Made by a program: the position numbers and the translations under genes
Shown: piece after piece, positions 1-11,100 of the stretch
How the letters are laid out: every line of letters starts with the position of its first letter
Position numbering within the stretch: position 1 is the first letter of the stretch
Notes under the pieces: generated by a model
What the model saw: the letters and a program-made list of their open reading frames with translations, nothing else
Databases searched by the model: none
What the model was told of the DNA's origin: nothing
Assembly: GCA_964036045.1 (NCBI GenBank)
Contig: OZ038384.1
Coordinates: 38,666,844 to 38,730,843, forward strand
DNA: 64,000 nucleotides
Origin: Eutreptiella sp. 'Long Island Sound 2002'
Taxonomy: Eukaryota > Euglenozoa > Euglenophyceae > Eutreptiales > Eutreptiaceae
Reading direction: 5' to 3'

Positions 1-448
1 CATTTGAAGGGAAATGGTCTGGCAAATCGACAGAAATCAGTAATGGAACAGCAGTTTCAGCAGAAAATGGCGCAAATTGAGCGGTGTGTCACTGGCTCTG
101 TCCATACGAAGGGCAGCGCACATCGCAGTCAATTAATCCCCGACAGCGGCATCCGCTTCGCTACTACTGACATGGCAGTGGTAAATTGCGCACTTGTTCC
201 AAAGCCCTGGAAGGAGACGGCCGTCTCAAATGATCATGTTTCCGTGACTGGTCAATATACGTGCCAGACTTTGATTCCATTGCATCCAGACCAAACACAC
301 CGAACAGAAAACAGTGCGACAGACAACAGACAACGGTGCGTGTGCAATGTGCAGCGAGGAAAGCAGGAACAATAGGAGGGAATGCTGGCACCAGCTACTC
401 ATGCAGACAAGCGTAACCCTACCCTATAGTTAGGCAGGGGGGGGGGGG
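1..448. other. No gene recognised
   Basis: I see no recognisable coding segment here. A run of 12 G starts near 437 and directly abuts the probable stop codon of the minus-strand gene to the right. A GCTGGCACCAGC palindrome near 382 resembles the palindromes repeated at 2.8-3.0 kb. Confidence 0.4.
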
Positions 449-2724
449 TTATTCTTGGAACACTGCCCCCTCCTCCTCGTCACTGGGAGGCAACCTAAAT
501 TCGTCTTCCTCTTGAAGCAAAACCAAGGGGGGGGGGGGCATCACTCATGGTATCCACATCAACTACCAGATGCCCCAGGGAGCCAAGGGAATTAGCACTG
601 GACATGGATATGTGGTCATCCTCTACCCCCACAAACCGATCTTGTGCATCAGCATCATCAGCATCAGGGGCACCCTTACCCTTGCCCTTCCCCCCCCCCT
701 TTCCCGCGCCTGTTCCGTGTGCGGAACCGTTCCATTAGGCTAGTGAGCTGTGCAACCTCCGCAGGGTCTCTCCTAAAATTGCATTGATCCAAGTACTCAG
801 TAAAACCTTCCGGAGGGGACCGGTTGGATAATAATAACAACACACTCCTGCGAAAAACCTTTCGCAGAGCAGCCTCATTAACAGAATCAGGGATGGGCTT
901 GGGAAACGTGTGTCCTTCACGTAGAAGGCCAACAAAAGCAGTGGTTTTAGCTGTAGTAAATGGGGCAAACAAAAGCTGGGGACTGGTACACCAGGCGATA
1001 AAGCGACGGAGGCGTGCTCGAAAAAGATCGCACAGACCAGTGCTTAGCTTGCCGCGAAGGGTTTTGGTGCCCATGCGCGGGTGTGGCATGCTGAGGAACT
1101 AGTCCATTAGAGCGGGTTGCGATAATGCAGTTGGATGGACCTTGACCCGGGCGGAGAGCCGGGACAACAGGGCCTCACCAATCTCTTCAGCAAAGAGACA
1201 ACCTAGGGTATTACTCATCCACTCCTGCCACACTGCAAGTGTGACACTCAAACTGCGAACGTATTCTGTTTTGGCGTCCCAATCGCCAGTAAGAAACAGA
1301 TGTAGCAACAGGCTCCATTCCAAAACTGTGTGGGCTGCCTGGCCAGTGCCTGGCTGTCGCCCTGACCAGTTGCAGTTGCGTACCTGTACGCCTAACGCAA
1401 AAAGCGCAGGGACATAACTAAACAGTAAGGACTGCAGTCCTTGCAACCAACGGGTAGCTGTATCCACTTGAACTGATGAGAGAGATGCTGGTGCCAGCTG
1501 CAACCATTCCAATTTGCGTTGAATATGTACACGTACAGAGTTACCTACAAGTAGTAGTGCTGCTACCACTTTCTCTATGTGGAGCAGCTTACGGTGGTGG
1601 TACACCATGGCATCCACTTGCAAATTACAGTTTTCCAACGCAGCAAAGATAGGAAAGAAGGCCTTGTATACCTCAAGGGCAGTGTGTTTGTAAGGGTGCC
1701 ACACATCGTACATACAAGGCAACATGGACAGATGCTCATGGAAATTGTACTGCACATATGACTCCCCGTACAAAAAACGCAGTAAATAAAAATGTATTTT
1801 CATATCAATTATTAGGGGCATGGGGCGCCGGGTGTGCCGCTGTATGTCCTGGATCTCTTGTAGAATGTGTGGCAAATCAAGGATCCCACCGGTAGTCGAA
1901 TCGGTCAACAACAGTGGCCGGAATTGTAGTGACCTAACGTTGTCCCGTTTAATATCGAGGGGAACACGAATAAACTCAGGCTCCGCATCAAGCGAAACCC
2001 GTGTAACATCGTTTAAAGAGTGAAGTGCAGTAGCAGTGGAATGCACAGCTGAGTCCAGCTGTCCCAACACGGTTACCAAAGACGGATGCCTAGGGAAGGG
2101 ACATAGGTCTGTAGTGTGCAACATTGCAAACACTGTCAGGTTCATGCTGGGATTGGGATGCTCTGCGTCAGTAGTAGACCTCTTCCACCACCAGTTATCA
2201 AACCACATAGGCATTTGATGGTTTGACATGGACGACCACAGTTGTTGTGCAGCCGAGGTAGCCTTGGCATTTAGTGGTACAGGGCGATTGGTAACAACAC
2301 CACATTTTGCTAAAACACGGCGAACACCCTGCGTCAAAGGTTGACCTGTAAGTGTGTCTTTCCGTGATACCTTACTAGTTGGACGTGCAGCCTTGTGCAG
2401 GACAGACCATAGCATATATAGCTGTTTCGTGAAAACGGACAGGCAACGAGGCTTCCTATTTTGCTTACTTGCAACAACAATTTGAGGTACAATCTTACGA
2501 GTACCACGGTTGCAACGGACCTGTGCCAATAGGTGCACTAACATCAGAACCCCCGGCTCGCCAGCATGGGCATCACGTAATAAAGAAGACCAATTTGAAT
2601 AATGTCCAGTACGTAGTAAATGCCGAACAAAGGAGTAGGAAAATTTCATTACAAAAGTCTGGTGATGCAAGTGAAATACACGATGCACATGGTGGCAAAA
2701 CACAGCACACTCCCTATCCTTCAA
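449..2724 (-). pseudogene. Broken large ORF of a mobile-element-like family
   Basis: The main open segment (2724-1099, 541 aa) is followed in the same frame by one TAG and then 137 more sense codons (1089-676), so the original product was near 680 aa or longer. Beyond 676 a different frame gives an acidic tail ending SDEEEGAVFQE with a TAA at 449-451; the frame changes fall at homopolymers near 695 and 527-538. Visible landmarks are WFDNWWWKR near residue 180, VPLDIKRDNVRSL, LIIDMKIHFYLLRFLYG and a conserved-looking VWHPYKHTALEVYKAFFP. These recall repetitive transposon-associated proteins I have seen in algal and dinoflagellate genomes, but I cannot name the family or assign a reaction. The lone TAG and two homopolymer frame changes could be decay or assembly errors. 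ATG at 2724 is the first Met of the open frame, and coding sequence may continue upstream as an exon near 3.0-3.2 kb. Confidence 0.5.
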
Positions 2725-2799
2725 TGAGATGCACGTACCTTATGAAGATAAACATCGGTGGAATGGATATGGGAATGGTACTAACCGGGTTGCTCACTG

Positions 2800-3010
2800 G
2801 AGTTGGTGCTGGTGCCAGCACTCATAGTCCGGAACATCATCTCAGAGACTCGATTGCGTTGAAAGGTGCTAGCACCAGCTACTTTGAGCCAAAAAGGGAT
2901 TCGAGAAGACCATTTGAGTCATCAGGTGCTGGCACCCGCACCTTTCTGCCAAAGAGAACCAAGGAAAGGTGAAATTGCTTGCAAAGGTGCTGGCCCCGGC
3001 TGCTTCAATG
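2800..3010. repeat. 60-bp degenerate tandem repeat with palindromic cores
   Basis: About four units at a spacing near 60 bp each carry a variant of the palindromic core GGTGCTGGCACC (near 2808, 2866, 2926 and 2985). Related cores occur near 382, 1490 and 3150. The array lies directly upstream of the start of the 541-aa ORF, so it may be subterminal repeats of a mobile element, or intronic. Confidence 0.55.
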
Positions 3011-3209
3011 ATAAACTTGATACCAAAGATACAAAGTAACAAGACATGTCCAATACGCGGTGACTATAGTAACGAACATGTGCACGATTGAATATCACCA
3101 ACAAATGTAATTGCGGGACATCCCACAAGTACTTTTCGTCAAGGAAGGTGATGGCCCCAGCTGCAATCATGGGAAACATACTTTTGAGATCAGCATTTTC
3201 AATCATCAT
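2922..3209 (-). CDS. Possible upstream exon of the broken gene
   Basis: This 95-codon frame has coding-like composition in its first 60 residues (MIENADLKSMFPMIAAGAIT, then EKYLWDVPQLHLLV). It lies upstream of, and on the same strand as, the broken 541-aa ORF. Its last 30 codons run into the 60-bp repeats that separate the two. It may be the preceding exon, with the repeats lying in an intron. I cannot identify splice sites with confidence. Confidence 0.25.
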   Translation of the reverse strand: MMIENADLKSMFPMIAAGAITFLDEKYLWDVPQLHLLVIFNRAHVRYYSHRVLDMSCYFVSLVSSLSLKQPGPAPLQAISPFLGSLWQKGAGAST

Positions 3210-3239
3210 GAAGTAGTAGTGTAGAAAGGGTGTTTTGAA

Positions 3240-5530
3240 CCCCTAACTTCATCGGCCGCGAAAATACACGTTCAAAAAAGGGGAGTTTTTTACACTGCTC
3301 TTTTTGGGTATAGAACGGGGCAAAAGTGGGCCACGGGGGTGGGCAGTTTGCGTGGCCTAAGGAAGAAGCAATGGGAAAAGGTCTTTGACGCTCGCCTACA
3401 GCACCGTAGAGTGTGGCAACATTAGGTAGCAGGGAAGCACTGGGAGTCGGTGTGCAAAATGTGGTGGGGGAGTTTCACACGTATTTGTGTTTTCGCGTGG
3501 CGGTCCGCATGCTTCACCGCGGCCATGTTGGGGCAGCTCCGGGGACATAGTGTAGCCATGGGCATTGCCCATAATGTGCTCCAATTGGACCAAACTCTGT
3601 GAGCACATCTTTCGATGGACCACAAGGCTATCGTCAATGGTGTGGTTGTCCACAACGACTTGCACCCCTAGGGTCCCCCGGAGCAAGCCAAGGCCCTCAA
3701 TCTTGCGCAGCATGCGCTTCGGCCTCCAGTGCCTCCCCTCCGTAGCAACACACGAGAACTTTGACAAGAGTCTCCACTTCTTGGCAAAAAAAATACATGG
3801 CACAGGGTTGTAATGCCACCAAGAGGGCACAACATGGGCAAGGGCCCATTAGTGTACAAAGGTACTTGAGCAGTACAAAAAGACGGCTTATAGCCGACAT
3901 GCAGCAACTTCGGACCTTAGAAAGGAGGTTCCGCTGCCGCAAGACAAGCATATGACGATGCATCATGTATCAGGACGAGGGGTGCCTCTGGGATGGGGTG
4001 CACGCAAGGGTAAACGGGGCACATCGTGGGGTGCTTTGGTAATGGTGGGGGTTGTTGTGAATGAAATACATCTGAGTTCGTACTGCATTGGTATGAAATT
4101 CCATGAAGTTTTTGTGGCTTTGGTACCAATTTGTCTAAATTCATACTCACATCCGCCATGCAGCAATGCCGGGTCTTGCTACTTTGGTTTTGGGCAACAT
4201 TTCGCCGTGGTGAGACCGTTTGGGGACTATTGCTGGATGATGTGGAGTGAAACTGGGGCATGTGTTTACCCCTGCACGTACCACATATGCAACCCAAAAT
4301 AGAGCTTTTTCGTAAAAAAAAAAACAAAGACATCCAAAATTGGGCAAACTTGCGTGAATTTGCGCACTCCATTCAAACAAATACTTAGCCCTTGTTGACA
4401 CATGGTACCAAAGAGCGAAGAAGAATTGATTGAGTACCGGCTTCACATTGCATGGAACGCGCCTATACCGCTCTGGCGGCATTCTTAGACCACCTCGGAG
4501 TGGCAGCTCAAACAAGACTGCTAGCCGAAGAACGCCCAAAAGCGAGGCGGTGGATTGACCCGTGGCTATTGGGAAGTAAAGATTTTGTGGAGCTGTTAGA
4601 AGCGGCCCTCCTTCAACACAGAGCAATGCAATCGGTTGTGCACGGGTGGAAGCGGAGAACGGATAATATCGCTAAAATTCAAAGAACCATGAACAGAGTG
4701 TGCCAATGTGAAGAGGTAGGGCTCTATCACCCCGTGACTGTGTATTTTCTCACGGAGCTCAAGCCACAAGGTGCCAAAGGTGGATTGGAAATATCCGCTT
4801 GAAAGGGCTTTGGGTGCAAGTACCATGATAAAAGGCTTGAAAACTTGTCGAAATGTTGGAACAAGAAGTGCGAACTGTTCGGCCTAAGCAATGTGCGCTC
4901 ACATTGTCGAAGCTGTTGGAAACAGCCAAAGACATGAAAGGAAAGCCCTTTGATTAGAAGCAATGCCATTTGGGCGATGATGACACAATTGCAAGAGAAA
5001 AAGATGTCACAGGGTTCAAGAAATGAAAGCCAGAGTGATTGTCATTGATAAATGCAGTGTCACAAATGAAACGACGAAGGTTAGGCAAGGTGTTATGAAG
5101 CATGACGAAGTGCCAACGGCAGAAGATTGCAGATGTTTTTTTGGTAAAGCCAAGATTTCCGGCCAAATGGAAGACGGCCGAACTATTGACGTGGCAACCA
5201 ATTAATCAAGACATAGTGGGGTTGGACCTCACGGACTCACCCGCTAGACAAGTGCCCGGTGGCATTATGCATCTTTTTTCTTAATATTTTGCACGTGTGT
5301 ATGTGCCATAGATGTTGCAAGTTTGGAGGAGCTACAAAATGGCCGATGAATGCCGCAAGCAAGGGTAGAGGGATGCTTGAGAATGCTCCCAAAGTGCCCA
5401 AGGGACCTCCGGCTTTACATGCAATGACCCATATGCATGTAGAACTCAATAATTCGCATTTGTCTGCAAAATACTATCCAATCTCTGATGCCACCAAATT
5501 ACATGGGCGGAGGTGTGGGTCAATCGGCAG
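3240..5530. other. No gene recognised
   Basis: Several short frames overlap here without recognisable domains. The best is plus-strand 4452-4802 (116 aa), which looks alpha-helical and charged and is followed in another frame by a Cys/His-rich stretch (CKYHDKR, then CWNKKCELF and HCRSCW) near 4815-4935. Together they could be a decayed gene with a zinc-binding end. I would not assign a function. Confidence 0.3.
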
Positions 5531-5734
5531 CGACACACTTGGTGCCGGTCGGAGCCCTCGCCCAGCCCCCGAGGGCCTCTCGGGGTTCGCCCCCGAGCCA
5601 GCCCGGCCCTTCCACGCCCCCCCTCACCAACTGCGGCCCAAAGGCCCGCCCGGTCTCCCCCGCGCCGGCCCACGACCTCCCGGGACCCGGGCCCCAGAGC
5701 CCCGGTACCCAGCCCCGCCCGCCCCCCGGGGGGG

Positions 5735-5985
5735 GGCGGCCGGGCCCGGTCATTGTATGCAACCCCCCCCCCCCCCCCCGGGTTTCGAGAGATAGTGGGC
5801 TGGGGACATGGCGCCAACGGCGCCCCCCTTTATTCCGCCTTGCGCCAACGGCGCCCCCTTTTCTAGTGTGAGCGCCAGGTTTAGTAAGACGAGGCGCTAT
5901 ACAAATGTCGTTTGTTGCGACGTGATTTTAGCGCGGATTGGCAAGACGGGGCGCTAGACAAATGGTGTGTTGCCACCTGAAGATC
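5735..5985 (+). repeat. Left inverted repeat of the short element
   Basis: It contains a C run of at least 17, two copies of GGCGCCAACGGCGCC-like sequence, and two copies of the AAGACG(A/G)GGCGCTA motif. It pairs with the reverse complement of about 7215-7440 with scattered mismatches and an extra insertion in the right copy. Confidence 0.55.
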
Positions 5986-6084
5986 CTGCATTCGGAGCAA
6001 AACCCCGGCCCGAGTGTAGCGCCAATTTCTTTCTGGGGCGAACACATTCGTTCAATCTTTCTTTCTCCTTCCCACGCTTTGTTG

Positions 6085-6577
6085 CCTGGCCCCTCGAGTT
6101 GGGGTTAGGGACTCACAATCCACGCTTCGGTGTGGCCCCTTGAGTTGGGGTTAGGGACTCACAATCCACGCTTCGATGTGGCCCCTCGGGTTGGGCTTAA
6201 GGACTCACAATCCACGCTTTTTGGCGTGGCCCCTCGAGTTGGGGTTAGGGACTCACAATCCACACTTCGGTGTGGCCCCTCGAGTTGGGGTTAGGGACTC
6301 ACAATCCACGATTTTTTGCGTGGCCCCTCGAGTTGGGGTTAGGGACTCACAATCCACGCTTTTTTGCGTGGCCCCTCGAGTTGGGGTTATGGACTCACAA
6401 TGCACGCTTTTTTGCGTGGCCCCTCGAGTTGGGGTTACGGACTCACAATCCACGCTTCGGTGTGGCACCTCGAGTTGGGGTTAGGGAGTCACAATCCACG
6501 CTTTTTTGCGTGGCCCCTCGAGTTGGGGTTAGGGACTCACAATCCACGCTTTTCTGCATGGCCCCTCGAGTTGGGGT
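6085..6577. repeat. 48-bp minisatellite, about 10 copies
   Basis: Tandem units of 47-49 bp carry the core CCCCTCGAGTTGGGGTTAGG followed by GACTCACAATCCACGC. Units differ mainly in the linker (TTCGGTG versus TTTTTTGCG). Open frames across it are repeat artefacts and are not annotated as genes. Confidence 0.9.
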
Positions 6578-7214
6578 TATACCGCGGAACAAAATAAATT
6601 AGGCGTGTTGCTGTCTCGAGACATTATGAACGCATTTGACTCCATCTCACAGTCTCACATGCCTTTGTGGAGCAGCTGCTATGCAGAGGGAGGCGGGGTG
6701 GGAAAAAATGCGCACATCGAAAAAACTTGCGTAACAGCAGCAAATGACCCGGAGACGTAGGGAACTGCTCGCCCCCCAGCCATCAATGACAAGTGTATAG
6801 GAGTGGTCCCATTGGGTATTCCCAATGCCAATGCCCTGCGTAGCAAACACCTTGTGATGCGGCATGCATATGAGAAGGTCCACTGGAGGTAAGTGGATGG
6901 CATGGGCATCGTGTCATTGGACACCCTATTACCGGATAGGCACTAGCGAGAAATTGCCTTGCGACCCGTGGTATGCGTTGCCACGGAATTAAACGCCGTT
7001 CAAATGGATGCGTGAGGAGCGCAACACTGATTCTAGCAAGGAACATTTCAAACTGGGATTCCTCAACTTGGCGAAGCGGCCAAACGCGCATCGTGCTGAT
7101 CAGAACACTGCAATCGAAGCACTTTGCCTTGACTCGGGTGTTTGCAAGACTTTAGCGCAAAAGTGCAATGCACATCGGCGCTATTCATGCCAACAAGGTA
7201 TGGAGGCATGTATG

Positions 7215-7440
7215 TGATAATAGCGACTACACTTGTATAGTGCCCCGTCTAGCTAATCCGCCGCTCAAAGCATGGATGGTTGGATGAAAGGATGGAAAAT
7301 TGAGCGCCGTTGGCGCCATGCCCCCACACCCACAATCTCTCAAAACCGGCCATGAGGCAACGGATACTGGCAACGGATCTCAAAACCGGGGGGGGGGGGG
7401 GTCGCATACCAGGACCGGGTGTGTTGCCGCCCCCCCCCCT
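7215..7440 (-). repeat. Right inverted repeat of the short element
   Basis: This is the reverse-complement partner of the left end at 5735-5985. It holds a run of about 14 G, the GCGCCGTTGGCGCC motif, and TAGACGGGGCACTATACAA when read on the minus strand. Confidence 0.55.
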
Positions 7441-7683
7441 TGCCCGTGCCTCTAGTTTAGTGAAATATGTATCGGTCTCTTGTGAAGAACCTCATCATGT
7501 CGGGATATTCTGACAACTCATGAAGCCCTTTCCAAATGCTCCACACGGGTAGTGCTGTTTTGTAGTGATTCTCCAAGAGTTTTCACCCTCCCATGTTTGA
7601 CCATCATCACATGGGTGTAGTTTGCAATCGATTTGATGAGGAGGCGCAACATGTTACGTATATTTTTGTTAAAACCCATTCAC

Positions 7684-8153
7684 TTACTTGGTGCACAAGC
7701 TAAATGGCTGTATTGACGTATCTCTCAAATGGTCGGCTGGCATGAAAAATCTCGGAATAAAGCCCCGTTTGTTCCATTGATTGACAAGATTCAAAACGAT
7801 ATTGCGCTTCTTTGAGATAAGGGTTTTCATTTCCCTCGTGTTCCACAACCATTGAAATTTTGTTGGACAATGCCAAGGATGTATTGTGTTCATGGGTCCC
7901 AGGTATTGTCACGCAATCCATGAACCAACATATGGCAGAGCAATTTCGAATGTAGGATGAGGATATCAATATCACCATGCACATCCTTGATAATGCCACA
8001 TTGGTCCTTCAAAAACCCCAAATTATTGTGTACCACCTCACTAGCTTCATTCAATCTTTGGGGATCTATCTTGGGGGATCTAGCCCTTGTTGGATTTCGG
8101 CGTCCGTGGCCGCGAACACTCGCCCCTCTTCGTCTTGCCAACAAAGGGAACAA
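7684..8153 (-). pseudogene. Unrecognised coding relic in two frames
   Basis: A frame from 8153 to 7890 (87 aa) ends in a TGA that overlaps an ATG (ATGA at 7893-7890), and a second frame continues to 7684 (69 aa). The two read like one protein with a frame change. Examples are EASEVVHNNLGFLKDQCG in the first and FQWLWNTREMKTLISKK in the second. I do not recognise the family. It may be a decayed gene, two exons or a real overlap. Confidence 0.3.
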
Positions 8154-8159
8154 ATTTCC

Positions 8160-11100
8160 CCATTACCAAAACCAGAATCTAACATCTGTACAGCGCCACT
8201 AGAATCAACTTGCTGCTAGTGGACAATTATGTCCTATTTAGTATGGCAAATAGGGCCTTTGATCCGGAGCATTGATGATGACAACGGCTCCATAACCAAT
8301 GAATACTTAGTAACCAACGGTAAAGCAAAATGAGCCAACCAAGGAAAAATGATCTGCCAAAAATGTTGCAATGATACAATGTCAAAGATGTCCAACACGG
8401 GTACTCGTACAATAGTGCCTAAATGCTACCGTGTACTAGCCCAAGATGTCCTCTTTTGACAATCATTGAAAATCCCAAATAGATAGCATTGAGAGGAACA
8501 CCGATGCAAGGGCAAGGCACCTTGGAATCTTGCAGTGACAGGTCCAACAATTTCATTTGCACTAATTGTGTTAGGCAATGCATAGAAGTTTGTGATCAAT
8601 GCCTTCTTAACCCTAATTTATTGCCGGCCGTCACCGCCACATTTGCACTCTTTGGTGGCGGTTTTCTTGTTGTTGTTGCCTTTCCTGTGTTGCATCCTTG
8701 GAAATTTTGCTACATTTGTTATAAAATAGCGCAATTGGCCATTTTTCTGTGTATCTTGTCAGATTTGATAGAATCCGTCATGCGGGATGGCTTCGTCAGC
8801 TCAGCGGCCTTTGACGCCGCCGCGTTACACATCTTGTGTTGCTTTTGGGCCTATTTTTGGATTTCATTCACGTCATTTGAGTGATTTGGGAGTATCTGTG
8901 CCACACACGCGCCGTGCACTACTTTTACAGCAGGTTACCCGGAATGGGTTGGCTGTTAACCCCCTCTCAAAATGCCCGCTAAGGAGAGCAAACCCATGGG
9001 TACAAAACCTCGGCAAACCTCTCTCCGTCTTGCCCCCCCCCCCCCGAGGTGAAAGTAGGGAGCAACCGACACCCTAGTTTGGGGCCTGCTTGCGAGATTG
9101 TCGATTTTCCCTCCCCTAGTCCAAACATCGTAGGGAAATTATAGCTCCCGGTCTAGCCACCAGTTAATCTACGGCTGCTTGTTCGGGTTTACCCAGCTAA
9201 ATATCCGGCGCACGCACGCCGCTGCAAGTGCTCCCCTATTTGAGCTATCATTGCCCTTTTTGAGATTTTGAAGATTTTGCCGCCACTGGGTGCATGATGC
9301 CTCACGTTACTCACGTTTGTACTGAACCCTCACCCTCTTCAACCCTTATGCCCCCTCCCCCCCTACCATGTACCACTGACATTCAAGCTAAACAATGAGC
9401 CCGTGTCTGATGCACTAGAAAAATGGACAAAGACACTGATGAAGACCGGCCACTACCACTGCTGTCTAATTCCCCAAGCCTGAGCATCTCCTCCAGCCCC
9501 AATTCGTCCCACCATGCCTCCAACAGCGGCCTCTTAGGCAGTGAAGACACACACTGTTTAAATGCATCTCAGGCCCATACTCCGCCACTACATCTGCACC
9601 CTAGTTGCCCTCAACCCCTAGGTGTGACCGTACCCAACGAATCTGTACCAGCTCCCCCACATATTCTGTTTCCCACAGTATTCATTCTCACAGGTCCATG
9701 GCCCACCTGCCCTGCCACTGTTCGCCACTGATGTTGCCGCCATTTTGGCGACCACTCCATTCTTTTCTTGTACATGTGCTCTCTGAATTCATTACTGCGC
9801 CAACTTCTCTTGCGGCCCTAGGTGAAGCAGAGCATGCACCCCTTGTAACCCTCCCCAACTCACACTTTACAGAAATTTCATGGGGAGGAGTCACCACACC
9901 ACACCACACCACACCACACCACACCCCACAACATTCTCCACCTGCATCGACCCATGCAGCTTTTTGTGAATGCATGCGCCACCATCCACCCTGAGTTAGC
10001 AAGCCGCGCTAGCTCGTGCAAGGCTAGATCCCTGTACGGTCCCCACTTCTCTTGGTTCTGCACCAGCTTGGCTACCTGTTTGGCTGTTTGTGTTGTGGTG
10101 GGCTTTTGCGGCACCTCTTGCAACATGTTGGGCATGTTTGGATTTGAGAACCACCTCTGCGAGGGCCCAAGAATCTCTGTAGGTTTGTCCTCGGACAGGA
10201 CGCGTCCCTAGCCCACCACCACCGCTGCAGAGTGGTTGCCCAACTTGCAATCCCTAGCCCACCACCACCGCTGCAGAGTGGTTGCCCAACTTGCAATAAA
10301 CGCTTCAAGCACTGGCACCACACATTGATACTTGCCTGCACAACGCAAGTTCCCCTGATTTCAACGCCGCCCAAGGCAATAAGCCTATGCATTACAAAGC
10401 CGACAAATGCCACGAATGCCACCATCCCACCATCCCAAGCCAGTGTTTCAGAGGTGGCAGCACTTCTCCCCCCATTCTCCCCCCATTCTTCAATTCCAAT
10501 AGGCCAGGGTTCCCCAAAAGATAGCAAGCAGGAAGCAGGCACTGGAGGGGGAGGCACTGCATGGTGAGTCCAAGGACTCCCAAGGGTCAAGGTGCACCTC
10601 TGGTTGCGATAGAGAAAACAGGGGTCGTCCTTCTCCTGTGACATTGTGAGGCAGTGATTGTGTGGCCCTCTCCTCACACCCTGTCCCTCTCTGCTCTTGC
10701 AGTGGCCTAAAGGACTGCCAGAGTGAGCCACAACCTCATAACCCACACGCCCGGGTGTCCCCTAGGGGGGACCGTGTGTCCAGCTGATGCCCGGAGGTGG
10801 GACGGGGGGGCGGTGGGACAAAAAGGCAAATCAAGCAACGCCAACAGGTAGACTTGGTGGAAGGCAAAATTGCGTTTGTACAGACAGGATACAGGACTGC
10901 AAAATTTTGAGTTAGTGTGGACAGAATCTCCAAAACACTGGCTCGGTTTGGGGTGCCATTCCCAGGAGCTACTAGCACCAGCAAACGAGGCACACAAATG
11001 TCATGAGTTACTTTTTGTTTCTTTTCCAGCGAAGGAGGCAAGGGACTGAAGAGGGTGAGGGGTACTCGGGCTGAACGCAGACGTTCGGGAATGTGATTGC

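Larger units (their letters stand above)
5735..7440. mobile_element. Short element with inverted ends and minisatellite cargo
   Basis: The segment around 5735-5985 reappears in reverse complement around 7215-7440. Shared blocks, in order, are a CCCGGTC/CCGGTCC motif, a TGTATGC/GGTATGC motif followed by a long C run, GGTTT(C/T)GAGAGAT, GGCGCCAACGGCGC, and GCGGATTNGCNAGACGGGGC with the following CTA and ACAA. Between the ends lie a minisatellite and unrecognised sequence. No transposase is visible, so it would be non-autonomous. I cannot fix exact termini or a target duplication by eye. Confidence 0.55.

Noticed and set aside
6085-6577. CRISPR-like array
   Set aside because: The repeats are direct minisatellite units with near-identical linkers, not unique spacers, and the context is eukaryotic.
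8489-8884. Membrane protein gene on the plus strand
   Set aside because: Only one hydrophobic stretch and no recognisable domain; the composition is compatible with a chance frame.
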